Positions 53,206 through 60,485 of a DNA stretch of 64,000 bases are shown here, in pieces; the stretch's first letter is position 1, and every line of letters begins with the position of its first letter. The notes under the pieces were generated by a model that saw only the letters and a list, made by a program, of their open reading frames with translations, made no database searches and was not told the DNA's origin. The stretch spans positions 1-64,000 of the forward strand of contig DASVDH010000009.1 of NCBI GenBank assembly GCA_036381195.1. Direction: 5' to 3'. The position numbers and the translations under genes are program-made. The stretch comes from RSA9 sp036381195. Its GTDB lineage: Bacteria > Gemmatimonadota > Gemmatimonadetes > Longimicrobiales > RSA9.

Positions 53206-53649
53206 CTACTCCGCCTCCTCGAGCACGGCCGTCTGCGGGTCCGTCTCCTCGACCCGCGAGAGCGTCAGCTGCTTGCCGATGATCGCGAACCCCGGCCGGC
53301 CGAACGGCTGCCCGGACCCCTGCACCTGGTAGCGGACCTCCGCATCCGCAGGCAGTCCCTCCGCCGCGTTCAGCTCCGGCGCGACGATCAGCAACTCATC
53401 CTCATGCGAGACGGCGACCGGCGCTCCCAGCTCGTCGACCGGCGAGATGAGCAGCGTCGGGCGCTTGACGCGCCGCGACCGGCCACCCGCCGCCTGCTCC
53501 GTCCCGTCCGGCAGGAACAGGCAGCACGCGAACGCCGTCCCGCGCACGTCGTGCCCCGCCCCGGAGTCCTCCCCCTCGACGACCTCGCCGCCCGTCTCCG
53601 CCCGGACGAACGGGATCGCGCGATGAACGAGAACGTCCCCGTACGGCAC
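53206..53649 (-). CDS. Head-tail joining protein candidate, 147 aa
   Basis: The product is strand-rich (DVLVHRAIPFVRAETGGEVV, TAFACCLFLPDGTEQAAGGR, PTLLISPVDELGAPVAVSHE, FGRPGFAIIGKQLTLSRVEE). It lies directly after the connector gene (shared base at 53649) and before the gp10-like gene. This is the place of the head closure (stopper) protein. Sequence alone does not prove the family. Confidence 0.6.
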   Translation of the reverse strand: MPYGDVLVHRAIPFVRAETGGEVVEGEDSGAGHDVRGTAFACCLFLPDGTEQAAGGRSRRVKRPTLLISPVDELGAPVAVSHEDELLIVAPELNAAEGLPADAEVRYQVQGSGQPFGRPGFAIIGKQLTLSRVEETDPQTAVLEEAE

Positions 53650-54203
53650 TAGCGGTAGCCCCCGAGCGGACGCGGGTCAGGCCGGTCCGGCAGGCGCGAG
53701 TGATGCCCCCCGGCCCAGTTGACCGGGCGCACGCCCGCGAACGGCTCCGGCTCGAGCTTCCCCCAGAGCCGCAGCCAGTAGTTCCGCATGTCCTCCGTCG
53801 CAAGCGCCCACAGCGCCTCGTGGATCAGCGGATCCGGGTCAAGGACGCCCGCGCTCTCCGCCTCCCCCGGCCCGAAGTACGTCTCCGAGTACGGGCCAGC
53901 CGAGAACGACCGCAGGCGAAGCGAGCCGTGCGCCTGCGTCCGCGCCGCCGATGAGAGGCCCGTCGCGTCCCGCTCCGCCCGGAGCGTGAAGACCCGCACC
54001 GCGACCGGCTTGAGCCAGTCCGGCACCTCGACCCCCGGTGTATCAGCCGGACCGATCTTCCGGCCCGTCAGCTGGCTGATGATCGGCGCGAGGTCCGTGA
54101 GGAGCCGCTGCAGCTCCTCCTCCTTCTCCGCGTCCCCCTCGGGGTAGCGCGCCTTGAGCAGCTCGCTCCGGCCCCGGACCTCTGCGATGGTAGGCGTATC
54201 CAT
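53649..54203 (-). CDS. Head-tail connector (adaptor) protein, 184 aa
   Basis: The product is mainly helical (RGRSELLKARYPEGDAEKEE, LQRLLTDLAPIISQLTGRKI, WLKPVAVRVFTLRAERDATG, DPLIHEALWALATEDMRNYW) with SFSAGPYSETYFG in the middle, which fits gp6/gp15-type adaptors (helical bundle plus the TYS-SY loop). It follows the SGNH hydrolase gene and precedes the other joint proteins. Confidence 0.7.
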   Translation of the reverse strand: MDTPTIAEVRGRSELLKARYPEGDAEKEEELQRLLTDLAPIISQLTGRKIGPADTPGVEVPDWLKPVAVRVFTLRAERDATGLSSAARTQAHGSLRLRSFSAGPYSETYFGPGEAESAGVLDPDPLIHEALWALATEDMRNYWLRLWGKLEPEPFAGVRPVNWAGGHHSRLPDRPDPRPLGGYR

Positions 54204-54249
54204 GTTCCAGGATCGTACGCACGATCCGGGACCGAAGCCCCAGGACGGA

Positions 54250-55923
54250 TCAGGCGGCGATGCTCGGGAAGCGGATGCCGTCCAAGATCGTGTACGCGGT
54301 CGAACCGCCCGCCTGCGCCCTGACGGTCCCGTCCACGCCGATGTCGATCCGCGCGAGAACGTTGTTGCCGATCCCAGGCCGGACCTCTGCGCGCTGCGGT
54401 CGGTAACCGGCGGGGAGGGTGAACATGACGGCGTTAGCCGTCGAGCCAGCGGTCACGACGCCGCGCAGCTCGACCTCGCCGTTGGGGTGCATGCGGTACC
54501 CGGCGTCGTTGAATCCGCCGCCGAGGTTCGTCCAGCCATTCTGAAACTTGCAGTCCTTCGATGTCGCACCGGCGGGCCAGACCGGATTGAAATACGGGCC
54601 GGGGTCCGGAGTGCCGAGCACTCGATCGCGGCTCAAGATTGGAATGAGCGCGCCGTAGAGCGCCTTGGCGATCCGTGCGTGGCCTTCCTCATTCGGGTGA
54701 ACCTGGTCGGCCAAGAATGGGTCGCTCGTCGGTGTGCCTGACGGGTGCATCGCCGCCTCAAGATCAACGGCGACGACCGTCTCGCCGAACTCGGAGGCGA
54801 CATCTTCGATGTCGTCGTGCAGCACCGCGACGGCGGCATCGTTCATCGGGAACGTGTAGCCCGCGTAGACCGCGTATGAGGCGAGTCGCGCTTGCATCGG
54901 CAACAGCACGATCGGGCCTTCGTCGTCGCGCGCTTCGAGAGCCCAGTAGTCGAAATAGAGCGAACCGGAAATCCACCGCACCACGACCGTGTGAGCGCCG
55001 GGAGCCAGGTCAGTTAGGCGGGTGACCGCCCCGTTGAGCAACGCTCCGGTGCTCGCCATCTGCGCATGGTCGATCGTCACCGTCGAGTGAACCTGGCCGT
55101 CCACCCGGATCTGGGCCTGGGCCTGCGCCAAGGTGGGGTTCGTGATCCACCCAAGTGCGATCGGCCGACCGTCGTAACTGGACGGGACCGCGATCGTCAG
55201 GTCGCCCGCTGCGGACGCGCCCGCGAACCCGGTCCCCGACCCGAGCGCAATAGCGCTCACCGCCCAGCCGCCGCCGAGCGTGACGCTGGGATCAGTCTCC
55301 TCCATGACGGCCACGCTGCGGTAGCGCGACACGATTGCGCGCAGCGCCTCGTGCAGCGGTCGCGTGTCGTTGACCCCGAGCAGCGCAATGTCGTTCCACC
55401 CGAAGTCGGGGATCACGACCTGCGAGCGCGGGTGGTAGGGCGCGTTCGGCCGAGCCGGACGACGGACGTTTTGCAGAACCCAGTCATAGCCGCCGTCGCC
55501 GCCCGCGTTCTGCTTGTTGCGACTTGCCACCGCGCCGCTCATCGCGATGCTGCGGTAGCCCGCGCCGAGAAGCCCTGCCAGCTTGCGGCCGTAGCTCGTA
55601 AGCGGATGCACGCCGGCCCCGGCAGCGTAGGAGTGACCAGCATGCTCGATGAGGCCGACTCCTACCTCCGAAAGCTGCGACGGGAGAACCTTCCCGTCCG
55701 GGCCGAGAACCGCCGCGCCCCCCGGGGTACCCGGCGCAGGTGGCACGGGCGTTACGACCCGCTCCTGCGGGCCAGCCTCCTGCGCCGCCGCGTACGCGGC
55801 CCGCAGCGCCCCCGCGCCGGCCGGATCATCGAGGGAAGCAAGCGCCCGCTCGAGCGCCCCGCGATCTACGCGCCGCCCGAGCCACTTCTCCGGGCGCGCT
55901 CGAAACTCAGCGTGAGACGGCAT
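54250..55923 (-). CDS. SGNH/GDSL-type hydrolase among head genes, 557 aa
   Basis: Residues 95-450 form an SGNH hydrolase: IEHAGHSYAAGAGVHPLTSY with GHS nucleophile block (Ser near 99), VVIPDFGWNDIALLGVND as the GxND block, and DPFLADQVHPNEEGHARIAK as the DxxH block. A jelly-roll-like insert lies between them (GHVRVDG-type strands around 270-330). The last 110 residues resemble a fibre head-binding part (GWTNLGGGFNDAGYRMHPNG, then FTLPAGYRPQ). Such enzymes remove acetyl or acyl groups from cell-surface glycans. Its place between capsid and connector genes is unusual for a tail enzyme; the base composition in its middle is slightly lower in G+C, which hints at later arrival. Confidence 0.8.
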   Translation of the reverse strand: MPSHAEFRARPEKWLGRRVDRGALERALASLDDPAGAGALRAAYAAAQEAGPQERVVTPVPPAPGTPGGAAVLGPDGKVLPSQLSEVGVGLIEHAGHSYAAGAGVHPLTSYGRKLAGLLGAGYRSIAMSGAVASRNKQNAGGDGGYDWVLQNVRRPARPNAPYHPRSQVVIPDFGWNDIALLGVNDTRPLHEALRAIVSRYRSVAVMEETDPSVTLGGGWAVSAIALGSGTGFAGASAAGDLTIAVPSSYDGRPIALGWITNPTLAQAQAQIRVDGQVHSTVTIDHAQMASTGALLNGAVTRLTDLAPGAHTVVVRWISGSLYFDYWALEARDDEGPIVLLPMQARLASYAVYAGYTFPMNDAAVAVLHDDIEDVASEFGETVVAVDLEAAMHPSGTPTSDPFLADQVHPNEEGHARIAKALYGALIPILSRDRVLGTPDPGPYFNPVWPAGATSKDCKFQNGWTNLGGGFNDAGYRMHPNGEVELRGVVTAGSTANAVMFTLPAGYRPQRAEVRPGIGNNVLARIDIGVDGTVRAQAGGSTAYTILDGIRFPSIAA

Positions 55924-55972
55924 AAGGCGAACGGTACGTCACCCCCGCTAAGGAAACCTCCCCCCTAGAACG

Positions 55973-56010
55973 ACGCCAGCCCCCCGGGGAGCAGTCCGAG
56001 GGGCCGGCGT
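55973..56010 (-). terminator. Imperfect hairpin after the head genes
   Basis: ACGCCAGCCCCCC pairs with GAGGGGCCGGCGT with two mismatches around a 12-base loop, in the 126-base gap 55924-56049. A second small hairpin (CGGGCG-CAA-CGCCCG, 56022-56036) lies just upstream in the transcript. Together they may lower transcription between capsid genes and the SGNH hydrolase gene. Confidence 0.5.
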
Positions 56011-56049
56011 GGGGCAGCAGGCGGGCGCAACGCCCGGTCGCGAAGCGGG

Positions 56050-56817
56050 CTACCGCTCGGCGACCTCCGCCTGCGCGTCCTTCGCCGCGTCGACGATGGA
56101 CTTGCGCGGATTGTCCCGCTTCTCCTCGTAGTCGATGATCGCCTGGAGGCCGACGGTACCGAACTCCTGCGCGCCGCCGTCCTTGATGCGCTTCACCACG
56201 TCGGTGGCGTTCAGCTCGCCGTAGCCCGCGAACGGCTCCGGGTTCTCCAGAGCGCCCAGGCGCTCCGTCAGCTCCCGCAGCTGGCTCTCGAGCGATGCCT
56301 TCTCGGCCTCGACGCGCTGCAGCTCCTCGCGATCCTCGCCGGACGCCTCGACCGGCTCGGCCAGCGGAGCGCCGCCCTCCTGCGCGCGCTCGAACTCCGT
56401 GAACGCCCGGTCGAACTCCGGCACCGCGTCGTACGGCACCGCAGCCCGCGCCGAGCGACCCGACTTGCCCTTGCGGTACACGACCGCGAAGTACGTCGGA
56501 TCGCCGAACGCGCCCGCGCCGAGCGACGGCGCGCGGACCGAGATGTCCTCGACCACGTCGTCGTCGTCGAGGAACGCCTCCCGACCGCGCAGGTCGCGAG
56601 CGTAGTCCTCGATCGCCTCGCGGAGGCCCGCCTGCTTGCGGTCCCGCAGGAACGCCGTCGCGGGACCGTGAGCCGGAGTGCTCAGCGCCGAGACGAGCTG
56701 GCGCGGGTAGTTCCGGGCGTGCCGGACGAGCAGCGTATGCGCGCGGTTGTGGACCCCGAGACGCGCCGTCAGCTCCGACGTGTTGTCCGGGTCCATCGGG
56801 GTGAGGACGCGGCTCAT
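56050..56817 (-). CDS. Head-region hypothetical protein, 255 aa
   Basis: The start at 56817 overlaps the capsid stop (ATGA). The N-terminal part (DPDNTSELTARLGVHNRAHT, LLVRHARNYPRQLVSALSTP) is followed by a strand-rich part (GDPTYFAVVYRKGKSGRSAR). A coiled coil (about 175-205) and a helical end (GYGELNATDVVKRIKDGGAQ, FGTVGLQAIIDYEEKRDNPR) follow. It could be a capsid-associated or head-completion protein. The family is not recognised. Confidence 0.6.
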   Translation of the reverse strand: MSRVLTPMDPDNTSELTARLGVHNRAHTLLVRHARNYPRQLVSALSTPAHGPATAFLRDRKQAGLREAIEDYARDLRGREAFLDDDDVVEDISVRAPSLGAGAFGDPTYFAVVYRKGKSGRSARAAVPYDAVPEFDRAFTEFERAQEGGAPLAEPVEASGEDREELQRVEAEKASLESQLRELTERLGALENPEPFAGYGELNATDVVKRIKDGGAQEFGTVGLQAIIDYEEKRDNPRKSIVDAAKDAQAEVAER

Positions 56818-57917
56818 GGCCGCATCCTCATCGCCGCGAGCGGCTCGCCGGGCGCGACCCCGAAGAAGTGCCGCACCTTGTAGTCGATGGTGTCGAACCA
56901 CCAGCTGTAGGGATCCGAGCCGGCCCCCATGGCGTCCCGGACGCCCTGGTCCTTGATACCGATGAACGGCTCCCGGCGGTTCCGCAGCGTCGCGTACACG
57001 AACGGGGCGCGATCCTCGGCGTCACCGAGGACGTACCAGTCGTTCGGGTCGTTCAGCCACACGTCGTTGACGACCGCATCGGGAGGCAGGACGTTGAACG
57101 CCGGGTTGTACTGGCCGGTGAAGAACTGGCCGAACCCGAGGCTCGCGTTCGTCACCGGGCCGTCCGAGACGCCGGTCAGCTGCGACCGGATGATCCGATC
57201 GAACGTCGCCTTCTGCGAGGGCGTCCGGACGATGATGCGCCGAGGCCGGACCGTGAACGGGATCCCGTCCGGGTCGCGCCGCAGCTCCATCTTGTCCAGC
57301 GCCGCCAGCAGGTTCGTCTCGTTCGGCTCCGCCGCCGCGCCCGTGACCTCGTTGTCGTGGGCCACGCCGAAGAACGGCTGCCCGTCCGGCCCGTAGGTCG
57401 GGTTCGACTCGATGAACGCGGTGATGACCTGCGCCTGGTACTCGGCCATGGACCGACCCAGCTCGCGCGGGGTGCGGTTCAGGATCTTGTCCGTCTCGTC
57501 GTTGATGACGAGTTCCATCGTCACCGCGTACGTGCCGCCGTGCTTGCCGACGGCGAAGGACGGACCCTCCTCCTCGGAGGTCCGGAGGCGCGGGTACTCC
57601 CCGTCCTCGTTGATCCCCCGGATGCCACGGATGCCGTTGAGCTGCGACACCGTGTGCTCGCGGAAGTCCTGCGCCGTCTCCATGCCGACGTACTGCTGCC
57701 ACTGCGCGGCGACCGCGCGGAAGCGCTCCCGCATCCGGTGACGGATCACCGTCTGCAGGAAGATCGGGAAGTCGGCGCGACCCTCGATCGCGCCGGTGCC
57801 CTCGAGCAGCTCCATGTCGTTCTCGACGAGAGCGAGCATCGCAGCCGGATCCTCGTTCGCCGACTCCCAGAGGGAGAACAGCTCGATGTGCTTGCCCCAG
57901 TTGCCGTAACCGGCCAT
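56814..57917 (-). CDS. Major capsid protein, Mu gpT-like
   Basis: The 367-residue product has the Mu gpT pattern: DFPIFLQTVIRHRMRERFRA, GKHGGTYAVTMELVINDETD, LGRSMAEYQAQVITAFIESN, PTYGPDGQPFFGVAHDN, RRIIVRTPSQKATFDRIIRS and an HK97-fold C-terminus (NDPNDWYVLGDAEDRAPFVY, WWFDTIDYKVRHFFGVAPGE). It is preceded by a decoration protein and a protease/scaffold, the normal order. It is slightly longer than Mu gpT (about 305). Confidence 0.88.
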   Translation of the reverse strand: MAGYGNWGKHIELFSLWESANEDPAAMLALVENDMELLEGTGAIEGRADFPIFLQTVIRHRMRERFRAVAAQWQQYVGMETAQDFREHTVSQLNGIRGIRGINEDGEYPRLRTSEEEGPSFAVGKHGGTYAVTMELVINDETDKILNRTPRELGRSMAEYQAQVITAFIESNPTYGPDGQPFFGVAHDNEVTGAAAEPNETNLLAALDKMELRRDPDGIPFTVRPRRIIVRTPSQKATFDRIIRSQLTGVSDGPVTNASLGFGQFFTGQYNPAFNVLPPDAVVNDVWLNDPNDWYVLGDAEDRAPFVYATLRNRREPFIGIKDQGVRDAMGAGSDPYSWWFDTIDYKVRHFFGVAPGEPLAAMRMRP

Positions 57918-58318
57918 CAGACCTCACCCCTCTCGAACGGCTGCCAGACGTTGCTGTTGATCCGCAGCACGTCCGGATCGCGGCTTGCGTCGACCTCGGT
58001 CACGATGCCGACCGGAAGGATGCCCGCGCCGCCGGCGGCGACGAGCGTGTTGTCCGCCTCCGTGATGAAGACGGGATCGCCGACGCCGAGAGCCGCGAGA
58101 GCGCCCTCAGCGGGAGCCTCGTGGATCCCGCCGAGCTGGATCTCGAACTCCTCGCCGATGGCGATGTCCTGCGCGTCGACCGGACGGACGAAGCGGTCCA
58201 CCTGGTCGACCTTGAAGGCCGACCCGACGAACCCGTCCTCGACGACGATCTGCCCGTGGCGGCACGCCTTCGTCGCCGCCTCGACCGTGTGACGCGCGCC
58301 CAGACCCTCGTACGGCAT
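57917..58318 (-). CDS. Capsid decoration/stabilising protein, DUF2190-like
   Basis: The 133-residue product (TKACRHGQIVVEDGFVGSAF, IAIGEEFEIQLGGIHEAPAE, GVGDPVFITEADNTLVAAGG, GILPVGIVTEVDASRDPDVL) is a small beta-rich protein that matches DUF2190, found just upstream of phage capsid genes. It shares its last base with the capsid start. It probably trims or glues capsomers on the outside of the shell. Confidence 0.75.
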   Translation of the reverse strand: MPYEGLGARHTVEAATKACRHGQIVVEDGFVGSAFKVDQVDRFVRPVDAQDIAIGEEFEIQLGGIHEAPAEGALAALGVGDPVFITEADNTLVAAGGAGILPVGIVTEVDASRDPDVLRINSNVWQPFERGEV

Positions 58319-59746
58319 CTAGGACTGCACCCCCTCGAGCTTCTTCCGGCTCTCCTCGAGCTTCTCCGAGTCGATGAGGCCCTCGGAGAGCGCGAAGTCG
58401 CGGAAGGTCGTGTTGCGCGGCGCGGTGGCCTTGATGCCGCCGCCGTTCTCGCTGCCGCCACCGAGGCCGGTGACGCGCGGGACGCGCCCGCCGGACGCGC
58501 CGATGAGCTTGAAGGCGTGCTTCACGTCACGCTCGACCGACTCGGCGAGTACCTGGCGCTCGTCCTTGTCGTTCGCCGTGTCCGCCTCGACGAGCAGGGC
58601 GTCCGTCGGACCGGACGGCAGCACCGCGTAGCGCCGCTTGAGGTCCGCGACCCACTCGTCAGGAAGACCCGACGACTCGATCAGCTCGTGGGCGTACTCC
58701 GCGAGGCTCGTGGCCTCGGAGCGCTCCTCGAGCAGCTCGTTCGCGCGCTCCTCGACGGACTCCTCGAGGTCGGCGATCTTCTGGTCGTACTCCTGCCGGA
58801 TGCGCGACTCGCGCTCCTCCAGCATCTCGAGCACGCGCTCCTCCGAGAGGCCCGCAGGGGCCGGAGGCGTCGAAGCCGGCTGCGTGGCCGGCGGCGTGGC
58901 AGACGGCGAAGTCGAGATGCCCAGCTCCTGCAGGAGGCTCGGGGCCTCGCTCTGCAGGTGCTCGCGCAGCTCGGTTGCCGTCATCTCAGCGATGGGCTTG
59001 GGCATCGACCGAGGACGGTACGTCGGTGCCGGAGATGAAACCTCAGCCAGGTCGGGCAGGCCCTCGTAGTACGCCTCGAGAACCTGGACCATCATCTCCT
59101 CCGCCTCCTGGAGGACGTGACCGCCCGCGCCGCCACGCGGCACCCAGTCGATGCTCCCCTGCGGCGTCTCCCGGATCCCCTCAACGAGCATGCCCTTCAG
59201 CTTCGGGTTCCACGGGGCGACGCCCTCCTTCGCCGCCGTCGGGAACGCGTTGATCGAGACGTTCAGAATCTCCGGGTCCGCCTCGAGCATCGCGCGGATC
59301 GGCGGCTGCGGGAGCACGCGGGCGATCGTCGCGCCCTTCTGGAAGCCGAACTTCCCGTCGTGCGGCGTCGTGAAGTCCCGATCCCACCCGCTCTCGAGGA
59401 CGCGCCCGCCCAGCTCCGTGATCCGCCGGCCGCGCCGACGCATCGTCTCCGCGACCGCCTCCGTCAGGTGGTCCATGTACATCAGCCAGCCCGCCCAGAT
59501 CCCCGAGTTGGCCTCGAGCATCTGCGGCGTGTAGATCGGCGGGAGGCCCCGGAGCCGCTTGCCGCGCGAGACGCAGGGACGGATGACGGCGACCTTGCAC
59601 GCACCGTCATCGTCGAAGACCTTGCCCTTCTTGGGCTTGATCACGCGGGCGACCGGCGGAGCCTCCCCCTCCTCGAGGAACGGGTCCTCGACGAGCGGGT
59701 AGCCGAGGATGTCATCACCCTCGAGCACTAGAAGGTCGTCGCTCAT
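58319..59746 (-). CDS. Capsid maturation protease fused to scaffold, 475 aa
   Basis: The start at 59746 is chosen because the longer open frame would run through a terminator and tRNA-Met. Residues 45-230 resemble Mu gpI-type prohead proteases: KVAVIRPCVSRGKRLRGLPP, IYTPQMLEANSGIWAGWLMY followed by MDH (His near 93), and SINAFPTAAKEGVAPWNPKL. Residues 235-400 are a Pro/Ala-rich linker and a long coiled coil (RESRIRQEYDQKIADLEESV), the scaffold part. The end (NTTFRDFALSEGLIDSEKLE) may bind capsid subunits. The protease cleaves itself and the scaffold out of the prohead. Confidence 0.78.
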   Translation of the reverse strand: MSDDLLVLEGDDILGYPLVEDPFLEEGEAPPVARVIKPKKGKVFDDDGACKVAVIRPCVSRGKRLRGLPPIYTPQMLEANSGIWAGWLMYMDHLTEAVAETMRRRGRRITELGGRVLESGWDRDFTTPHDGKFGFQKGATIARVLPQPPIRAMLEADPEILNVSINAFPTAAKEGVAPWNPKLKGMLVEGIRETPQGSIDWVPRGGAGGHVLQEAEEMMVQVLEAYYEGLPDLAEVSSPAPTYRPRSMPKPIAEMTATELREHLQSEAPSLLQELGISTSPSATPPATQPASTPPAPAGLSEERVLEMLEERESRIRQEYDQKIADLEESVEERANELLEERSEATSLAEYAHELIESSGLPDEWVADLKRRYAVLPSGPTDALLVEADTANDKDERQVLAESVERDVKHAFKLIGASGGRVPRVTGLGGGSENGGGIKATAPRNTTFRDFALSEGLIDSEKLEESRKKLEGVQS

Positions 59747-59794
59747 GCTCGGGACCGTACGTCGACCCCGCGACCCAAACCTCCCCGAGAACGA

Positions 59795-59833
59795 CTGAGG
59801 CCCCGCCGTCCTCCCAGGCCAGCGGGGCCTCAG
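59795..59833 (-). terminator. Strong hairpin between tRNA-Met and the protease gene
   Basis: CTGAGGCCCCGC pairs perfectly with GCGGGGCCTCAG (12 pairs) around a 15-base loop. It lies in the 468-base gap 59747-60214 that also holds both tRNA genes. A weak U-containing tail (TCGTTCTCGG) follows on the minus strand. It may set the level of read-through from the tRNA/ART unit into the capsid genes. Confidence 0.7.
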
Positions 59834-59905
59834 CTGCGGTCGTTCCTGCGGAGGAACGGTAGGCGGAGGGCCTTGACCGGACGCCGTAGCGCCCGCCCTC
59901 CGAGT

Positions 59906-59976
59906 TGCGGGGACCGGACTCGAACCGGCGACCTCGCGGTTATGAGCCGCGCGCCCTACCAACTGGACCACCCCGC
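59906..59976 (-). tRNA. tRNA-Met (CAT)
   Basis: The acceptor stem GCGGGG pairs with CCCCGC, with a mismatch at the seventh pair. The D arm is GTCC/GGGC, the anticodon arm CGCGG-CTCATAA-CCGCG gives CAT, and the T arm is GCCGG-TTCGAGT-CCGGT. CCA is not encoded. CAT could also be a tRNA-Ile2 read after lysidine modification; by eye I cannot decide. Confidence 0.85.
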
Positions 59977-60109
59977 GCCGGAGGCCGGGACGGTACAGGA
60001 CGGACAGGCGTCATGCCAGAGGTCCGGTGGACCTGCGCGTACAGCCGCTCATACGCGGCGGACTCCCGACGCGAACGCCGGAGCCGGGTGATGGTGTTGG
60101 TCTTCATAG

Positions 60110-60181
60110 TCGGGGCGGAAGGACTCGAACCTTCGACCACTCGGTCCCAAACCGAGTGCGCTACCGCTGCGCCACACCCCG
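60110..60181 (-). tRNA. tRNA-Pro (TGG)
   Basis: The acceptor stem CGGGGTG pairs with CGCCCCG. The D-arm region reads TGGCGCAGCGGTAGCGC, typical of tRNA-Pro. The anticodon arm CTCGG-TTTGGGA-CCGAG gives TGG, and the T arm is GAAGG-TTCGAGT-CCTTC. CCA is not encoded. The 133 bases between this gene and tRNA-Met hold no gene I can support. Confidence 0.92.
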
Positions 60182-60214
60182 ATCGCTCTACGCGCCGGGT
60201 GCGCTTAGCCCCGA

Positions 60215-60469
60215 CTATGTCTTGGAGACGTACCCGCCCTTGCGAAGGGCCTCGATCGCGGCCGGCGGGAGGAGCGCGCTCTCCATCGCGTCCTGCGCCA
60301 TGACCTCCTGGTCACTCCGAGGCATGTCCTCCGCGCCGAGCGCCGCGAGCGCCAGCTCCGGCGTCCACGACGTCACCTGGAAGTCGCCATCGACGAACCG
60401 CTCCTGTCCCTCATACCGGGGCGGAGCGTCCGCCGGCGCGCCTTCGAGCTTGTTTCCTGGAGGTGTCAC
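60215..60469 (-). CDS. Small hypothetical protein after the ART protein, 84 aa
   Basis: A GTG start at 60469 is chosen: it is the first start after the upstream stop at 60486. The product (KLEGAPADAPPRYEGQERFV, DGDFQVTSWTPELALAALGA, EDMPRSDQEVMAQDAMESAL) is acidic with a helical C-terminus ending GGYVSKT. It has no cysteines or membrane part. It may be an antitoxin-like or structural partner of the upstream ADP-ribosyltransferase protein, a guess from adjacency. Confidence 0.55.
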   Translation of the reverse strand: MTPPGNKLEGAPADAPPRYEGQERFVDGDFQVTSWTPELALAALGAEDMPRSDQEVMAQDAMESALLPPAAIEALRKGGYVSKT

Positions 60470-60485
60470 GGTCCGAATCTTACCC

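Noticed and set aside
59940..60107. Possible 55-aa protein between the tRNA genes
   Set aside because: The start lies next to tRNA-Pro without a ribosome binding site, and the end overlaps tRNA-Met. Composition is Arg/Pro-rich.
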